The translations under genes and the position numbers were made by a program. The notes beneath the pieces were generated by a model. The model had not been told where the DNA came from. It searched no databases and was given only the letters and a program-made list of their open reading frames with translations. From Nitrospirota bacterium (GTDB lineage: Bacteria > Nitrospirota > Thermodesulfovibrionia > Thermodesulfovibrionales > UBA6898), in the NCBI GenBank assembly GCA_021787505.1, contig JAJYLU010000185.1:1-5197 (forward strand): 5,197 bases of DNA, in the 5' to 3' direction. Shown in pieces: positions 5,086 to 5,197 of this stretch; position 1 is the stretch's first letter, and each line of letters starts with the position of its first letter.

Positions 5086-5197
5086 CTTAGTAGTGCGAAA
5101 ATCGTGGGGCGCAGTCCACAAAAGGCAATTACCCTATTGATTTCCGTGTGAGCTTCGATAATGAGATCCGTGTCAATGAACTTCAAGGAGCATAGTC
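5086..5197. other. Window end, no supported gene
   Basis: A frame opening with ATG at 5161 (MRSVSMNFKEHS) stays open to the edge, but it is only 12 codons long and has no good ribosome site. An AAGGAG at 5185-5190 could precede a start beyond the window. Nothing here can be called with confidence. Confidence 0.4.

Noticed and set aside
4903..5121. Minus-strand frame encoding a hydrophobic 72-residue protein
   Set aside because: It is antisense to the Lys-rich ORF and crosses its terminator; hydrophobic residues arise from complementing AAA/AAG/GAA codons. There is no supporting signal.
5161..5197. Frame from ATG 5161 running off the window
   Set aside because: Twelve codons, no ribosome site, no recognisable sequence; cannot be supported.

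Overview
The window is about 5.2 kb of bacterial chromosome. The mix of families (a hexameric-type glutamate dehydrogenase tail, an isolated secretin-N/STN protein, a PepN-like M1 aminopeptidase and a small two-CW protein) suggests an anaerobic deltaproteobacterium (Desulfobacterota) or a neighbouring phylum such as Nitrospirota. This is an inference from gene content. No ribosomal or other taxonomic marker is present.

Layout. 1-228 (+) is the 3' end of a glutamate dehydrogenase gene. 229-478 has no gene but holds a striking 165-base imperfect palindrome (247-411) followed by a T-rich tail. 479-856 (-) encodes a secreted 125-residue protein made almost only of an STN domain, with its own extended -10 promoter. 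857-1075 is the divergent control region. 1076-3730 (+) is a complete 884-residue M1 zinc aminopeptidase, the dominant gene. 3731-3823 is a short convergent spacer.

3824-4353 (-) is a two-gene operon of unrecognised small proteins (73 and 102 residues), joined by a TAATG stop/start overlap and driven by a promoter almost identical to that of the STN gene. 4515-4802 (+) is a 95-residue two-CW protein. 4803-4907 is a leader that may be structured. 4908-5033 (+) is an ORF for a 41-residue Lys-rich protein whose expected ATG reads AAG. It is followed by a clear intrinsic terminator (5043-5085). 5086-5197 shows nothing firm.

The genes do not form one pathway. Glutamate dehydrogenase and the aminopeptidase both belong to peptide and amino-acid use, but they are separated by an oppositely oriented gene. 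The part from about 3750 onward looks AT-richer than the aminopeptidase gene (hand counts of single 60-base lines: about 45% versus 60% GC) and holds small accessory-type genes. The best candidates for something undescribed are the 247-411 palindromic element, the lost start codon of the small basic protein, and the unknown two-gene operon.
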